Shown piece after piece: positions 33,522 through 42,138 of a stretch of 64,000 nt of DNA. The notes below the pieces were generated by a model, which searched no databases, was not told the origin of the DNA, and saw only the letters and a program-made list of their open reading frames with translations. Within the stretch, counting starts at the first letter, position 1, and each line of letters begins with the position of its first letter. The position numbers and the translations under genes were made by a program. The DNA lies in NCBI GenBank assembly GCA_902618565.1, contig CACNAX010000001.1:62001-126000 (forward strand). Direction: 5' to 3'. This stretch comes from an uncultured Pelagibacteraceae bacterium (GTDB taxonomy: Bacteria; Pseudomonadota; Alphaproteobacteria; Pelagibacterales; Pelagibacteraceae).

Positions 33522-34691
33522 TTAAGAAACTGATTTTTTATCAGCCATAAAACTTACTAAAATAATTAATACTAAAAAAGGTATGCAAATAAGATTCATC
33601 ATTTTCCATCCAATAGAATTTAGTAAAATTCCAGCAGATAAACTGGCCAAAGCCATAGTTGAAAAAACAATTAAGTCATTTATCCCTTGCACTTTAAATT
33701 TTTCTTCTTTGTTATAAGTCAAAACCACTAAGCTAGTGCCTGATATAAATAAAAAATTCCAACCGAGGCCTAAAAAAATTAATGAGATCATATAATTGAG
33801 ATATGTCTGTTCAAATAAACTTAAAAGAACTGTAATAAAAAAAAATAAAACTCCACCATAAATTATTGTACTGTGTCCATATTTTTTTATTAAATTACCT
33901 GTTACTAGCGAAGGTAAAAACATTGCAACCACATGAAATTGTAATACTAAGCCAGTTTCTTTTAAGCTCATATTTTCCATAACATGCATACTTAAAGGAG
34001 TTGCTGTCATTAAAAATGACATTATTGCATAAGCAAAAGCAGCTGCAGTAATTGCTTGTAAAAATCTTGGTTGTAATACAATATATTTTAGATTTCTTAT
34101 ATTCCCTTCCTTTAGACTATCCTCTTGAATATTTTCTACATTTTTAAAAAAAAATAAAAAAACTCCAGGCATGAAAGATAGGAAAGATAACAAAAGATAA
34201 GAACCAACATACAATTGATCTTGAATTAAATCTTTAGTGTAATTTGCAAGACTTATGCCTAAAAATGCTGAAACAATCCCTGCCAATAGAAGAGTAGAAA
34301 TTGCTTTTGGTATTTTGTCTTTTTCAACACTTTCAGCTGCTGCAAATCTATATTGATGATTAAATGCAGCTCCCATTCCAAGAATTAAGCAAGATAAACA
34401 AAATAAATTAAAACTTTTCTGACTGATTGCAAAAGCAGCAAGTAGTGCAGAACATGAACTTCCTATAGCCGCAAATACAAAACCATTTCTCCTTCCAATT
34501 TTACTCATAATATTTGCCGCTAAAACAGTAAAGCTTGCTGTTCCAACTACGAATAAAGCGGTTGGTAAAGTTGATAAAGACTGATTTGAGCTAATTTGAG
34601 AACCAACTATTCCGCTAAGAAATACTGTTATTGTTGCTGTGGTAAAACCAAATATCTGACTTAACGTAAGTAAGGATAAATTTCTGTTCAT
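33522..34691 (-). CDS. MFS transporter
   Basis: Major facilitator superfamily protein of 389 aa with 12 predicted helices. The loop 2-3 motif appears as ANIMSKIGRRNGF near 59-71, and the middle loop is rich in charged residues (EDSLKEGNIRN). No sugar-, metal- or drug-specific motif is decisive. It diverges from the racemase gene across an 83-base AT-rich region that probably carries promoters for both sides. It precedes lysE in the same direction. Confidence 0.88.
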   Translation of the reverse strand: MNRNLSLLTLSQIFGFTTATITVFLSGIVGSQISSNQSLSTLPTALFVVGTASFTVLAANIMSKIGRRNGFVFAAIGSSCSALLAAFAISQKSFNLFCLSCLILGMGAAFNHQYRFAAAESVEKDKIPKAISTLLLAGIVSAFLGISLANYTKDLIQDQLYVGSYLLLSFLSFMPGVFLFFFKNVENIQEDSLKEGNIRNLKYIVLQPRFLQAITAAAFAYAIMSFLMTATPLSMHVMENMSLKETGLVLQFHVVAMFLPSLVTGNLIKKYGHSTIIYGGVLFFFITVLLSLFEQTYLNYMISLIFLGLGWNFLFISGTSLVVLTYNKEEKFKVQGINDLIVFSTMALASLSAGILLNSIGWKMMNLICIPFLVLIILVSFMADKKSVS

Positions 34692-34774
34692 ATTTAGCGA
34701 TAATATATTTCTGCTGTTATTTAAATATCTATATAGATGTTTTGAATTTTAATATAGAAGATATTATTTAAATT

Positions 34775-35476
34775 ATGATTGGAATATTAGGTGGCATGGG
34801 AACTCAAGCGGGCTTAGACTTTTGTGATAAGCTTGCAAAATTAAACAGAGGAAAATTAGATCAAAAATATCCGATGTTTGTCCTCTATAATAAATCAAAT
34901 ACACCACGAAGAGCAGAGAATTTAAAGCAATACAAAAATGTTTTAAAAGAATTAATTGCTGGTTGTCGAATGCTGGAAAAAAATAAATGCAAGTTTATTG
35001 TAATGCCTTGTAACACAGCACATTACTGGCATGAAGATATTCAAAAAAAAATATCAGTGCCATTTCTTAGTATGCCAAAAGAGGTATATTTAAACACAAA
35101 AAAAAAATTTAAGAAAAATTCAACTATAGGATTATTATGTACTGAAGCTACTTTAGACACAAAAATCTACCATAAGTATTTTGAAAAAAATTATAATTTG
35201 ATAAGTCCGAGTGAAAGGTTACAAAAGAGTTCAGTAAATACTGCAATTAAATATGTGAAAAAAGGTAAAGTAAAAGATGCTGAAAAAGCTTTAAGACCAG
35301 CAGTTAAATTTTTAATGAAAAAAAAATGTAAAAAAATAATTCTTGGTTGTACAGAACTACCAATAGCTATTTTTTCATACAAATCTTTTAAAAAAGCAAA
35401 AGATTCAAAATTATTTATAGACCCAAATCTTTTGTTAGCTCAAGTTTGCATGAAAAAATACAAAAATTTAAAGTAA
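34775..35476 (+). CDS. Aspartate/glutamate racemase family protein
   Basis: Cofactor-independent racemase of 233 aa. Both catalytic cysteines are present: Cys79 in MPCNTAHYWH and Cys192 in LGCTELP. The N-terminal GILGGMGTQAG is the family's phosphate- or carboxylate-binding loop. Substrate may be aspartate, glutamate or a related amino acid or malonate derivative. A neighbouring LysE exporter hints at amino-acid handling. The gene ends 2 bases before the convergent methyltransferase gene. Confidence 0.87.
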   Translation: MIGILGGMGTQAGLDFCDKLAKLNRGKLDQKYPMFVLYNKSNTPRRAENLKQYKNVLKELIAGCRMLEKNKCKFIVMPCNTAHYWHEDIQKKISVPFLSMPKEVYLNTKKKFKKNSTIGLLCTEATLDTKIYHKYFEKNYNLISPSERLQKSSVNTAIKYVKKGKVKDAEKALRPAVKFLMKKKCKKIILGCTELPIAIFSYKSFKKAKDSKLFIDPNLLLAQVCMKKYKNLK

Positions 35477-35478
35477 AT

Positions 35479-36132
35479 TCAATTTTTTTTATTACAAATA
35501 AAATATAATTTTCTTGGAAATGATCCTTCTTCAAAATACTCAATATTTAAGTTTTTAAATCCATTTGTTAAATTCAGTATTTTATCTTTAGAAAAAAAAT
35601 GAATAATAAAACCATCTATTTCGTATAGATCTTCTCCTCTATGAATTCCTTTTTTATAGTCTCCATCATCAGTATTTCTGACTGTGTAAATATTTAATCC
35701 TCCAGGTTTTAAAATTCTATGAATTTCGCTATTAAGTTTGTCCAAATCTTTCTGGGTTAAAGCCATGCAATAAAGCATATGTGAATAACAAGCGTCAACT
35801 GAATTAGTTTCAAATGGCAAGTCTTCTCTTATGTCAAATTTTAATGTTGAAATTGAAGATGTTAAATTTTCTTTTTTTATTTTTTCATTGATAATTTTAA
35901 TTCCATTTTCACTATAGTCTAATGCTGTCACATTTATCGAATTCTTTCCAAAGTAAATGCTATCTCTTCCTAGACCTGCTCCTAGCTCAACAATTTTAGA
36001 ATAATTATTTTCTTTGAAAATATTTAAAGCTTTTTTTGCAGGTAAACTTGGTTCTAAACCAAACATCTCAGGCTTATTTGAGAAATTAGTTTCCCAATGC
36101 TGAGATTGTCGGTTTAAAATATTTTTATCCAA
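35479..36132 (-). CDS. Class I SAM-dependent methyltransferase
   Basis: 217 aa Rossmann-type methyltransferase. SAM-binding motif I is IVELGAGLGRDSIYFG near residues 43-58, with the acidic end of strand two in VTALDYSENG and a motif IV-like region FETNSVDACYSHM. The substrate cannot be told. It follows the Prx6 gene with only one base between them on the same strand, so they form one transcript. The C-terminal part (FEEGSFPRKLYFICNKK) is common in tellurite-resistance/TehB-like proteins, which is a possible alternative name. Confidence 0.83.
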   Translation of the reverse strand: MDKNILNRQSQHWETNFSNKPEMFGLEPSLPAKKALNIFKENNYSKIVELGAGLGRDSIYFGKNSINVTALDYSENGIKIINEKIKKENLTSSISTLKFDIREDLPFETNSVDACYSHMLYCMALTQKDLDKLNSEIHRILKPGGLNIYTVRNTDDGDYKKGIHRGEDLYEIDGFIIHFFSKDKILNLTNGFKNLNIEYFEEGSFPRKLYFICNKKN

Positions 36133-36133
36133 T

Positions 36134-36793
36134 TTACTTAGAAGGATCTGGAACCTTTCTTAGATAAGGTTTTACAGTTTCCCATCCATCTGGATATATT
36201 TTTTTAGCTTCGTCATCTTTAATCGCTGGCAAAATAACAACATCCTCTCCCTTTTTCCAATTAGCAGGAGTAGCTACTTTATGTTTAGCTGTTAGCTGCA
36301 TAGAGTCTATTGCACGCAAAATCTCTAAAAAGTTTCTTCCAGTTGCCATAGGATATGTAAGATATAATCCAATTCTCTTATCAGGTCTGATTACAAAAAT
36401 AGTTCTTACAGTTTCATTATCAACTGCAGTTCTACCCATTGAGGTTGTTCCAGCATCTGCTTCCAACATATTAAACAATTTTGCTACTTTTAAATCTTCA
36501 TCAGCAATAATTGGATAATTTGGTTTTGTACCAGATACATCTTTAATATCATCTAACCATTTTTTATGATCCTCTATTCCATCAACACTTAAACCAATCA
36601 CTTTTACATTTCTTTTATCAAATTCATCTTTCATTAATCCTAAAGCACCAAGTTCTGTAGTACAAACTGGTGTAAAATCTTTAGGGTGTGAAAAAATAAC
36701 TCCCCAACTATCACCTAACCATTCGTGAAAAGAAATATCTCCTTCAGTTGTTTTAGCTTGAAAATCAGGACACATACTATTTATTTTTAACAT
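36134..36793 (-). CDS. 1-Cys peroxiredoxin (Prx6 type)
   Basis: 219 aa peroxidase of the Prx6 group. The peroxidatic Cys44 lies in HPKDFTPVCTTEL, and the long C-terminal domain with GEDVVILPA is typical of Prx6-type enzymes. No partner cysteine is needed. It reduces peroxides with glutathione or another small thiol. A strong ribosome binding site (GGAGGAGA) precedes the ATG, pointing to high expression. Divergent from the persulfide dioxygenase gene across 74 bases. Confidence 0.93.
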   Translation of the reverse strand: MLKINSMCPDFQAKTTEGDISFHEWLGDSWGVIFSHPKDFTPVCTTELGALGLMKDEFDKRNVKVIGLSVDGIEDHKKWLDDIKDVSGTKPNYPIIADEDLKVAKLFNMLEADAGTTSMGRTAVDNETVRTIFVIRPDKRIGLYLTYPMATGRNFLEILRAIDSMQLTAKHKVATPANWKKGEDVVILPAIKDDEAKKIYPDGWETVKPYLRKVPDPSK

Positions 36794-36867
36794 TGTCTCC
36801 TCCTTATAAAAAAAATATTATATGAAAGATTGTTTTACTAAGCAAACTTTTATAAAGTTAAGTATTT

Positions 36868-37563
36868 ATGATATTTGAACAACTTTTCGATCAAAAATCT
36901 TCTACATACACTTATATAATTGCAAGTGGTGAAGGTAGAGAAGCATTAATAATTGATCCAGTCATTGAACATTCTGATGAGTATTCAACTATATTAAATA
37001 ATTTAGATCTTAAACTTGTAAAAGTAATTGATACTCACATTCATGCTGATCACATCTCAGCATTAAATGAATTAAATAAAAGAACAAACTGTATAAGAGT
37101 TATGGGAGAAAAATCTAAATCAGAAGTGATAGATCTAAGAATTAAAGATGGTGAAAAAATTAAAGTTGAAGAAGTTGAACTTCAAGCAATTTATACTCCT
37201 GGTCATACTGACTGCTCTTATAGTTTTTTGATGAATGATAGAGTTTTTACTGGAGATACACTTTTAATAAATGGAAGTGGTAGAACAGATTTTCAAAATG
37301 GTAATGCTTACGATGCTTATGATTCTATATTTAATAAATTATTAAAATTACCCGAAAAAACTCTCGTATTTCCAGCTCATGATTATAATGGCAAGAAATT
37401 TTCCACTATTGAAAATGAAAAAAATAATAATCCAAGATTACAAGTAAGCTCAAAGGAAGAATATGCGGACATAATGAATAATCTAAATCTTGCAAATCCA
37501 AAAATGATGGATGTCGCAGTACCTGCTAATGTAAAAGGGCTTACTTTAGACAATATTAATTAA
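36868..37563 (+). CDS. Persulfide dioxygenase-like MBL-fold protein (ETHE1/Blh)
   Basis: 231 aa metallo-beta-lactamase-fold enzyme. The metal ligands are His57, His59, Asp61 and His62 (THIHADH), His113 (PGHTDCS), Asp130 and His171. The GDTLLINGSGRTDFQNG motif is diagnostic of the ETHE1/Blh persulfide dioxygenases, which oxidise glutathione persulfide to sulfite. It stands beside cysE and cysK, so it fits sulfide and thiol homeostasis. There is no C-terminal rhodanese domain. Confidence 0.9.
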   Translation: MIFEQLFDQKSSTYTYIIASGEGREALIIDPVIEHSDEYSTILNNLDLKLVKVIDTHIHADHISALNELNKRTNCIRVMGEKSKSEVIDLRIKDGEKIKVEEVELQAIYTPGHTDCSYSFLMNDRVFTGDTLLINGSGRTDFQNGNAYDAYDSIFNKLLKLPEKTLVFPAHDYNGKKFSTIENEKNNNPRLQVSSKEEYADIMNNLNLANPKMMDVAVPANVKGLTLDNIN

Positions 37564-37600
37564 CTTTAAATTCCAACATTAATAACTATATAGGCAGTCT

Positions 37601-38176
37601 ATGAATGACTATTTGCAATCAATTATTGATAGGGATCCAGCAGCAAGATCTAAGTTAAGTGTAATATTAACGTACCCTGGCGTTAAGGCTGTATTTTTTC
37701 ACAGAATTGCAAATTTTTTTGCTACTGCAAAATTTGATCTTATCGCAAGAATAATTTCTCAATTTTCGAGATTTTTAACTGGTATTGAAATTCATCCAAG
37801 AGCTAAGGTAGGTAAAAATTTATTTATTGATCACGGTATGGGCGTTGTTATAGGTGAAACTTCTGACATTGCAGATAACGTAACAATTTATCATATGGTT
37901 ACTTTAGGTGGAATATCTCCAAGCATAAATTCCAATGATCAAAGAGAAATTAAAAGACACCCTACTCTTCATGATAATGTAGTCGTTGGTTCGGGTGCAC
38001 AGATTTTGGGGCCTGTAGTTGTAGGGAAAAATGCAAGAATTGGAGCTAATGCAGTTGTAACAAAAAATGTTCCTGAAAATGCTGTTATGGTAGGAATACC
38101 TGCTAAGAATGTTGGAACAGCAACTGAAGAATTTAAACCTTATGCTGTTACAAATGGTAATGAGGAAAAAGAATAA
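37601..38176 (+). CDS. cysE: Serine O-acetyltransferase
   Basis: 191 aa acetyltransferase with a left-handed beta-helix. The active-site histidines lie in [16 protein letters not shown] and in the HMVTLGG region, and hexapeptide repeats fill residues 60-175. It makes O-acetylserine from serine and acetyl-CoA. It is shorter than E. coli CysE at the N-terminus, as in the EpsC-type. Its stop overlaps the start of cysK by one base. Confidence 0.93.
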   Translation: MNDYLQSIIDRDPAARSKLSVILTYPGVKAVFFHRIANFFATAKFDLIARIISQFSRFLTGIEIHPRAKVGKNLFIDHGMGVVIGETSDIADNVTIYHMVTLGGISPSINSNDQREIKRHPTLHDNVVVGSGAQILGPVVVGKNARIGANAVVTKNVPENAVMVGIPAKNVGTATEEFKPYAVTNGNEEKE

Positions 38177-39177
38177 TGAAAAATTACAAGGATGATTTTA
38201 TCCAATCAATTGGAAATACTCCTTTAATAAAACTAAAAGCTGCATCTGAAATAACTGGCTGTAACATTTATGGTAAAGCCGAATATTTAAATCCAGGAGG
38301 ATCTGTAAAAGACAGAGCAGCACTAGCTTTAATAAGGGATGCTGAACAAAAAAAATTAATATCTAAAGGTGGAATAATTGTAGAAGGAACTGCAGGAAAC
38401 ACTGGTATTGGTTTATGCCTTATTGGAAATTCACTTGGTTATAAAACGATTATTGTAATGAATGATAATCAAACTCAAGAAAAAAAAGATACATTAAGAA
38501 ATATTGGTGCAGATTTAAAATTAGTTCCACCAAAACCTTATAAAGATGAAAATAACTTTGTTAAGGTTGCTGCCAGAATGGCTGAAGAGCTAAAAAGTTC
38601 AAATAATCACGGAGTTGTTTGGGCTAACCAATTTGATAATACCGCAAACTCTAAAGGTCACTACCATACAACGGGTCCTGAGATATGGGAGCAAACGGAG
38701 GGAAAAGTTGATGGATTTGTATGTTCTTCTGGAACTGGTGGAACTATTGGTGGAGTAAGTAGTTTTTTAAAAGAAAAAAATAAAGATATAAAAATTTATC
38801 TATCAGATCCAAAGGGATCATCTCTTTACAATCACATTGAAAACGGCGAGTTAAAAGCTGAAGGTGGATCAATAACTGAGGGCATTGGATCCAGCAGAGT
38901 AACTGCTAATTTTGCAGAAGCAAAAATAGATGGAGCTTTTTCAATTGAAGATAAAGAATCTTTGCCAATACTATATGATTTAATCAAAAATGAAGGTTTA
39001 AGTCTTGGAACAAGTTGTGGAGTAAATATTGCAGGTGCAATTAGATTAGGGAAAAAATTAGGACCAGGTAAAACTATTGTCACTATTCTTTGCGACAAAT
39101 CAGACAGATACAACTCAAAGATGTTTAATAAACCTTTTTTAATTGAAAAAGGTTTGCCTTATCCCGACTGGATATAA
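38176..39177 (+). CDS. cysK: Cysteine synthase A
   Basis: O-acetylserine sulfhydrylase, 333 aa, PLP-dependent fold type II. The PLP lysine is Lys45 in NPGGSVKDRAA, the substrate loop is EGTAGNTGIGL and the phosphate-binding loop SSGTGGTIGG. It overlaps cysE (stop-start TAATG), the classic pair that makes cysteine from serine and sulfide. Together with the persulfide dioxygenase gene it forms a three-gene sulfur block. Confidence 0.94.
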   Translation: MKNYKDDFIQSIGNTPLIKLKAASEITGCNIYGKAEYLNPGGSVKDRAALALIRDAEQKKLISKGGIIVEGTAGNTGIGLCLIGNSLGYKTIIVMNDNQTQEKKDTLRNIGADLKLVPPKPYKDENNFVKVAARMAEELKSSNNHGVVWANQFDNTANSKGHYHTTGPEIWEQTEGKVDGFVCSSGTGGTIGGVSSFLKEKNKDIKIYLSDPKGSSLYNHIENGELKAEGGSITEGIGSSRVTANFAEAKIDGAFSIEDKESLPILYDLIKNEGLSLGTSCGVNIAGAIRLGKKLGPGKTIVTILCDKSDRYNSKMFNKPFLIEKGLPYPDWI

Positions 39178-39259
39178 TCACGCATACCAGCACTGTAATA
39201 AAACCATTACATTTTTAATTTAGAATGAATAATAATTATCTAATAATTAAAGGAATTTT

Positions 39260-39634
39260 ATGAACGCAAAAGAAGTAGTAAAAAAAGGATATGAACTTTT
39301 TGGCAAAGGGGATATGGAGGGATTTATGGAAATGGTACATGATGATATCACTTGGATTTATCCTGGAGATAAGCATCCAATGTCAGGAACTCATAAAGGC
39401 AAAGAAGCATATATGAAAACCATGATGCAAGTTCCAGATCTATGGAGTAATTTTTCAGTAACCCCTGATATGATGATAAGTGAGGGGAATAAAGTGTTTG
39501 TTAAAGCAATTGCTAAGGCAGATGGCATGGATACTATTTTTGGTCATTATTTTGAAGTAAGCGATGATGGTAAACTGACATTGTTTATTGCGTTTGACGA
39601 CACATTGAGCATGTTCAATGCAATGAAAAAGTAA
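39260..39634 (+). CDS. NTF2/SnoaL-like small protein
   Basis: 124 aa single-domain NTF2-fold protein: helical start (KEVVKKGYELFGKGDMEGFMEMVHDD), then ITWIYPGDKHPMSGTHKG, a pattern common in SnoaL-like proteins of unknown function. First gene of a long run of small same-strand genes. It is preceded by AAAGGA before the ATG. The substrate is unknown. Its relatives in this window are at 40117 and 42755, but it is not a close copy of them. Confidence 0.78.
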   Translation: MNAKEVVKKGYELFGKGDMEGFMEMVHDDITWIYPGDKHPMSGTHKGKEAYMKTMMQVPDLWSNFSVTPDMMISEGNKVFVKAIAKADGMDTIFGHYFEVSDDGKLTLFIAFDDTLSMFNAMKK

Positions 39635-39640
39635 TAGTTT

Positions 39641-40108
39641 ATGAAAAAATTATATTTTTTTTTAATTATCATATTTATGTCGAGCACAGCTTTTGCTGAA
39701 CAAGGACAAATTAAACAAAACGGTTTTTTTGCAGGTACATCAAAGGTTTTAGGTGACGATAAAGGTAATTTTACAATTATCTATGATGGTATGTTGGGTT
39801 TAAAAGCATTAGATGGAACGACTTTTGGAGATAAATCTTCAATGAGATGCGTAGGTTCAATAGTTGTTTTTGCAGGAAAAGGATATGAAAGTGGTACTTG
39901 CGTAAATAAATTTGAAGATGGTGGAACAGCAACTTCGCAATATAAAGGTGTTTTTGGAAAAATGTTGAGATGGAAATATGTAAGTGGAACTGGAAAGTAT
40001 GAAAATATATCAGGTGGTGGAACTGCGACTATAAAAGGTATGAATTCTGCACAAGAAGGGATAGTTCATTCTTACAATGAAATTACAGGAAATTATAATT
40101 TAAACTAA
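39641..40108 (+). CDS. Secreted beta-rich protein of unknown function
   Basis: 155 aa. Signal peptide about 1-19 (FFLIIIFMSSTAFAE). The mature protein is rich in Gly and in alternating hydrophobic residues (GIVHSYNEITGNYNL, GGGTATIKG), consistent with a small beta-barrel or sandwich. It has two cysteines that might form a disulfide (RCVGSIV, GTCVNKF). It starts 6 bases after the first NTF2 gene. No family is recognised. Periplasmic location suggests the cluster has an outside-facing part. Confidence 0.68.
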   Translation: MKKLYFFLIIIFMSSTAFAEQGQIKQNGFFAGTSKVLGDDKGNFTIIYDGMLGLKALDGTTFGDKSSMRCVGSIVVFAGKGYESGTCVNKFEDGGTATSQYKGVFGKMLRWKYVSGTGKYENISGGGTATIKGMNSAQEGIVHSYNEITGNYNLN

Positions 40109-40116
40109 GGAGAAAT

Positions 40117-40446
40117 ATGTCAATTTTAGAAAAACTTAATAAAGCAATTTTGGAAAAGGATGGGGCTGCAGCTGGAGAGTTAGTGCATGAAGAATATAAG
40201 ATGTTTTCTCATCTTAAAGGCGAATATGTGCATATGGGTAAAGAAGGTATGATAGAGGCTGTAAGTAAAGGAATGATGAGTCCTGTTAAACATAGAATTC
40301 TTTTTGAAAATGATGAGATAGGTTTTGATCATTCTTATGTGACTTATCAAGATGGAAACACAGAGGCGTTAATGTGTTGTTGGAAGTTCAAAGATGGAAA
40401 AATCATCGAAGTAGAAACAGGCGCAACAAAATTACCAAAAGAATAA
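40117..40446 (+). CDS. NTF2/SnoaL-like small protein
   Basis: 109 aa with the layout ILEKLNKAILEKDGAAAGELVHEEYKMF, then ENDEIGFDHSYVTYQDGNTEALM and a final ETGATKLPK. It is clearly paralogous to the gene at 42755 (same start MSILEK, same ENDE-G--H-FVTF and ETGAT-MPK end). AAGGAGAAAT lies before its ATG. The pair flanks the cupin and alpha+beta genes. Ligand unknown. Confidence 0.76.
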   Translation: MSILEKLNKAILEKDGAAAGELVHEEYKMFSHLKGEYVHMGKEGMIEAVSKGMMSPVKHRILFENDEIGFDHSYVTYQDGNTEALMCCWKFKDGKIIEVETGATKLPKE

Positions 40447-40459
40447 ATTAAGGAAGATT

Positions 40460-40816
40460 ATGAGTGGCGCAGAAACAAAAAGTTTTGATAAACCAGATCA
40501 GGAATTTAAACAATTTGACAATGCAGACATGTACCATGTGAATGTTGGTGGACAGAGGTTAGTACAAATTAAACTTCAACCAGGTTGGAAATGGTCAAAA
40601 GATGTTAAACCAAAAATAGACTCCGACGCTGCAAGTTGTCAGGCAAATCATATTGGGGTTATTGTAAAAGGAACTGTGTGTGCAAAACATGACGATGGAA
40701 CAGAAATTACTTATACCGCCGGTAGCGCTTACTCAGTTAAACCAGGTCATGATGCATGGGTAGTTGGTGATGAGCCAGTTATTGCATACGAGTTTGGTGG
40801 AGTGTGGGGCGAATAA
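40460..40816 (+). CDS. Small cupin protein
   Basis: 118 aa with a conserved cupin core: QANHIGVIVKGTVCAKHDDG as motif one and GSAYSVKPGHDAWVVGDEP as motif two. The metal histidines of motif one are only partly kept (one His in ANHIG). Its stop overlaps the start of the next small gene by one base (TAATG), so they are co-translated. Possible role as a small-molecule binding or regulatory cupin. Confidence 0.75.
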   Translation: MSGAETKSFDKPDQEFKQFDNADMYHVNVGGQRLVQIKLQPGWKWSKDVKPKIDSDAASCQANHIGVIVKGTVCAKHDDGTEITYTAGSAYSVKPGHDAWVVGDEPVIAYEFGGVWGE

Positions 40817-41085
40817 TGGTGAAGATGGTAGGTAGTTTTGAAGTAAAAGATTGGGATCACTGGAAAAAATCTTTTGATGCCCATAAAGAACCTAGGGAAG
40901 CTGCTGGTATAAAAACAGTTTATGTTGGAAATGAAATAGATAATCCAAATAAAGTTCATATAGTCATGGAGACTCCCGCAGCAGATACAATGCAAAAATT
41001 TATGCAAGACCCAGATAATGCTAAAGTAATCGAAGAATCTGGACACAAACAAGAAACAACAATGATGAGCGTTTGCTCAGATTAA
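40816..41085 (+). CDS. Small alpha+beta barrel (ABM/DUF-like) protein
   Basis: 89 aa starting at ATG 40816 (MVKMVGSFEVKDW), not at the earlier in-frame ATG, because the later one overlaps the cupin stop. The pattern (beta strand, WDHWKKSFDAHKEPREAAG, strand, KVHIVMETPAADTMQKFMQDP) matches ferredoxin-like dimeric alpha+beta barrels similar to antibiotic biosynthesis monooxygenase-type domains. Similar patterns occur in the genes at 41821 and 42139. No catalytic residue can be named. Confidence 0.68.
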   Translation: MVKMVGSFEVKDWDHWKKSFDAHKEPREAAGIKTVYVGNEIDNPNKVHIVMETPAADTMQKFMQDPDNAKVIEESGHKQETTMMSVCSD

Positions 41086-41103
41086 AACAAACTGAAAGGT
41101 AAT

Positions 41104-41391
41104 ATGAAATACTATATGGTAACTCACACGTTTAAATCTAAAGAAATGAAAAAAAAATTTAATGAAACTTTAGGCGGAATGACTAGAGAACAAATAATTG
41201 AATCATCAACAAGTGATAAGGCCAAATGTCAAATGACATACTACACTCCTGATGAGACAATGACTATGTTCTGTCATTGGATGGCTGAAAGCACCGATGC
41301 TATTAATGAGCAACTTTCTGCTATGAATGATTTTTTTGAACCACATCAATTTACAGAGGTAAAAGAGGAAGTATTCAATTTTAATAGTTAA
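41104..41391 (+). CDS. Small alpha+beta protein of unknown function
   Basis: 95 aa. Core MKYYMVTHTFKSKEMKKKFNETLGG, then CQMTYYTPDETMTMFCHWMAESTDAINEQL, suggesting the same ferredoxin-like plan as its neighbours with two cysteines near 41 and 57. It starts 18 bases after the previous gene with GAAAGGTA before the ATG. No family name is certain; function unknown. Confidence 0.65.
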   Translation: MKYYMVTHTFKSKEMKKKFNETLGGMTREQIIESSTSDKAKCQMTYYTPDETMTMFCHWMAESTDAINEQLSAMNDFFEPHQFTEVKEEVFNFNS

Positions 41392-41408
41392 ACAATATAG
41401 GAAAATTT

Positions 41409-41807
41409 ATGAAAAAAATTATAGTCGTATTATTCTTAAGTATCTTTACTTCAAATTGCTTTGCAGATGGTCATGTAAAGAGAATATTATCAACAAGTGA
41501 AACTGGTATGGGAAATGAAATTGTTTATCCATCGGGTAAAGCAAAAATAACAGCTTTTGAATTTACTGTCCCTGTAGGAGCTCCAGTAAAACCTCACACA
41601 CATTCCTTTCCAGTATTAATAATGATCCAACAAGGTGAAATTGAGCTTACGATGGATGGCAAAACCAAAGTTTATAAGGCTGGTGATGCATTTGTTGAAG
41701 ATGTCGGTATTGCACATGAATCTCGAAATATAGGAAATGTGCCTGCTAAAGCAATAGTGGTTGCAATCGGTGTTGAAGGTCAGAAGATTGTAAATCCAGT
41801 TAAATAG
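41409..41807 (+). CDS. Secreted small cupin
   Basis: 132 aa with a signal peptide (about 1-19, FLSIFTSNCFADGH). Cupin motif one is PVKPHTHSFPVLIMIQQGEIELTMDG with the His-x-His (THS) present, and motif two is GDAFVEDVGIAHESRNIG with its His. The complete metal ligand set favours an active metal-binding cupin in the periplasm. It is the second exported protein in the cluster. Confidence 0.8.
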   Translation: MKKIIVVLFLSIFTSNCFADGHVKRILSTSETGMGNEIVYPSGKAKITAFEFTVPVGAPVKPHTHSFPVLIMIQQGEIELTMDGKTKVYKAGDAFVEDVGIAHESRNIGNVPAKAIVVAIGVEGQKIVNPVK

Positions 41808-41820
41808 AGAGGAAACAGAA

Positions 41821-42111
41821 ATGATAATTAAAATAGAAGAAAATATAAAATCACTTTCATCATGGATGAATATGGTAAAAGCGAATGCTGAAAAAATTAA
41901 AGGATTTGGTGCTACGATTATTTTTGCAGGTGTATCAAAAGAAGACCCTACAAAATTTACTGTAATCGTTAAGTATGCAACCATGGAAGGTTTTGAAGCA
42001 TTTAAAAATGACAAAGAACTTCATGCAGCAAGAGCTGAAGCAGGCGTGGATTTAGATTCAGCAAAGGTTACACCGATGCATGAAGATTTTATGGAAAATT
42101 TTAGTGGATAA
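41821..42111 (+). CDS. Small alpha+beta barrel protein (DUF3764-like?)
   Basis: 96 aa: short beta strand, SSWMNMVKANAEKIKGFG helix, then ATIIFAGVSKEDPTKFTVIVKYATMEGFEAFKND. The SKEDP-KF-VIVK segment recalls DUF3764-type proteins, but I cannot be sure. It shares the two-strand/helix plan with the proteins at 40816 and 42139. GAGGAAACAG precedes the ATG. Function unknown. Confidence 0.65.
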   Translation: MIIKIEENIKSLSSWMNMVKANAEKIKGFGATIIFAGVSKEDPTKFTVIVKYATMEGFEAFKNDKELHAARAEAGVDLDSAKVTPMHEDFMENFSG

Positions 42112-42138
42112 ACAATCAATATAAAGAAAGGATAAAAT

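Noticed and set aside
39178-39259. Promoter for the small-protein array (TTACAT at 39207 with a weak -10)
   Set aside because: The -10 match is poor and AT-rich sequence gives many such hits; location is plausible but not supportable.
40747-41052. Minus-strand 101-aa frame across the small-protein array
   Set aside because: Antisense to a cupin and an alpha+beta gene with good ribosome binding sites; no independent support.
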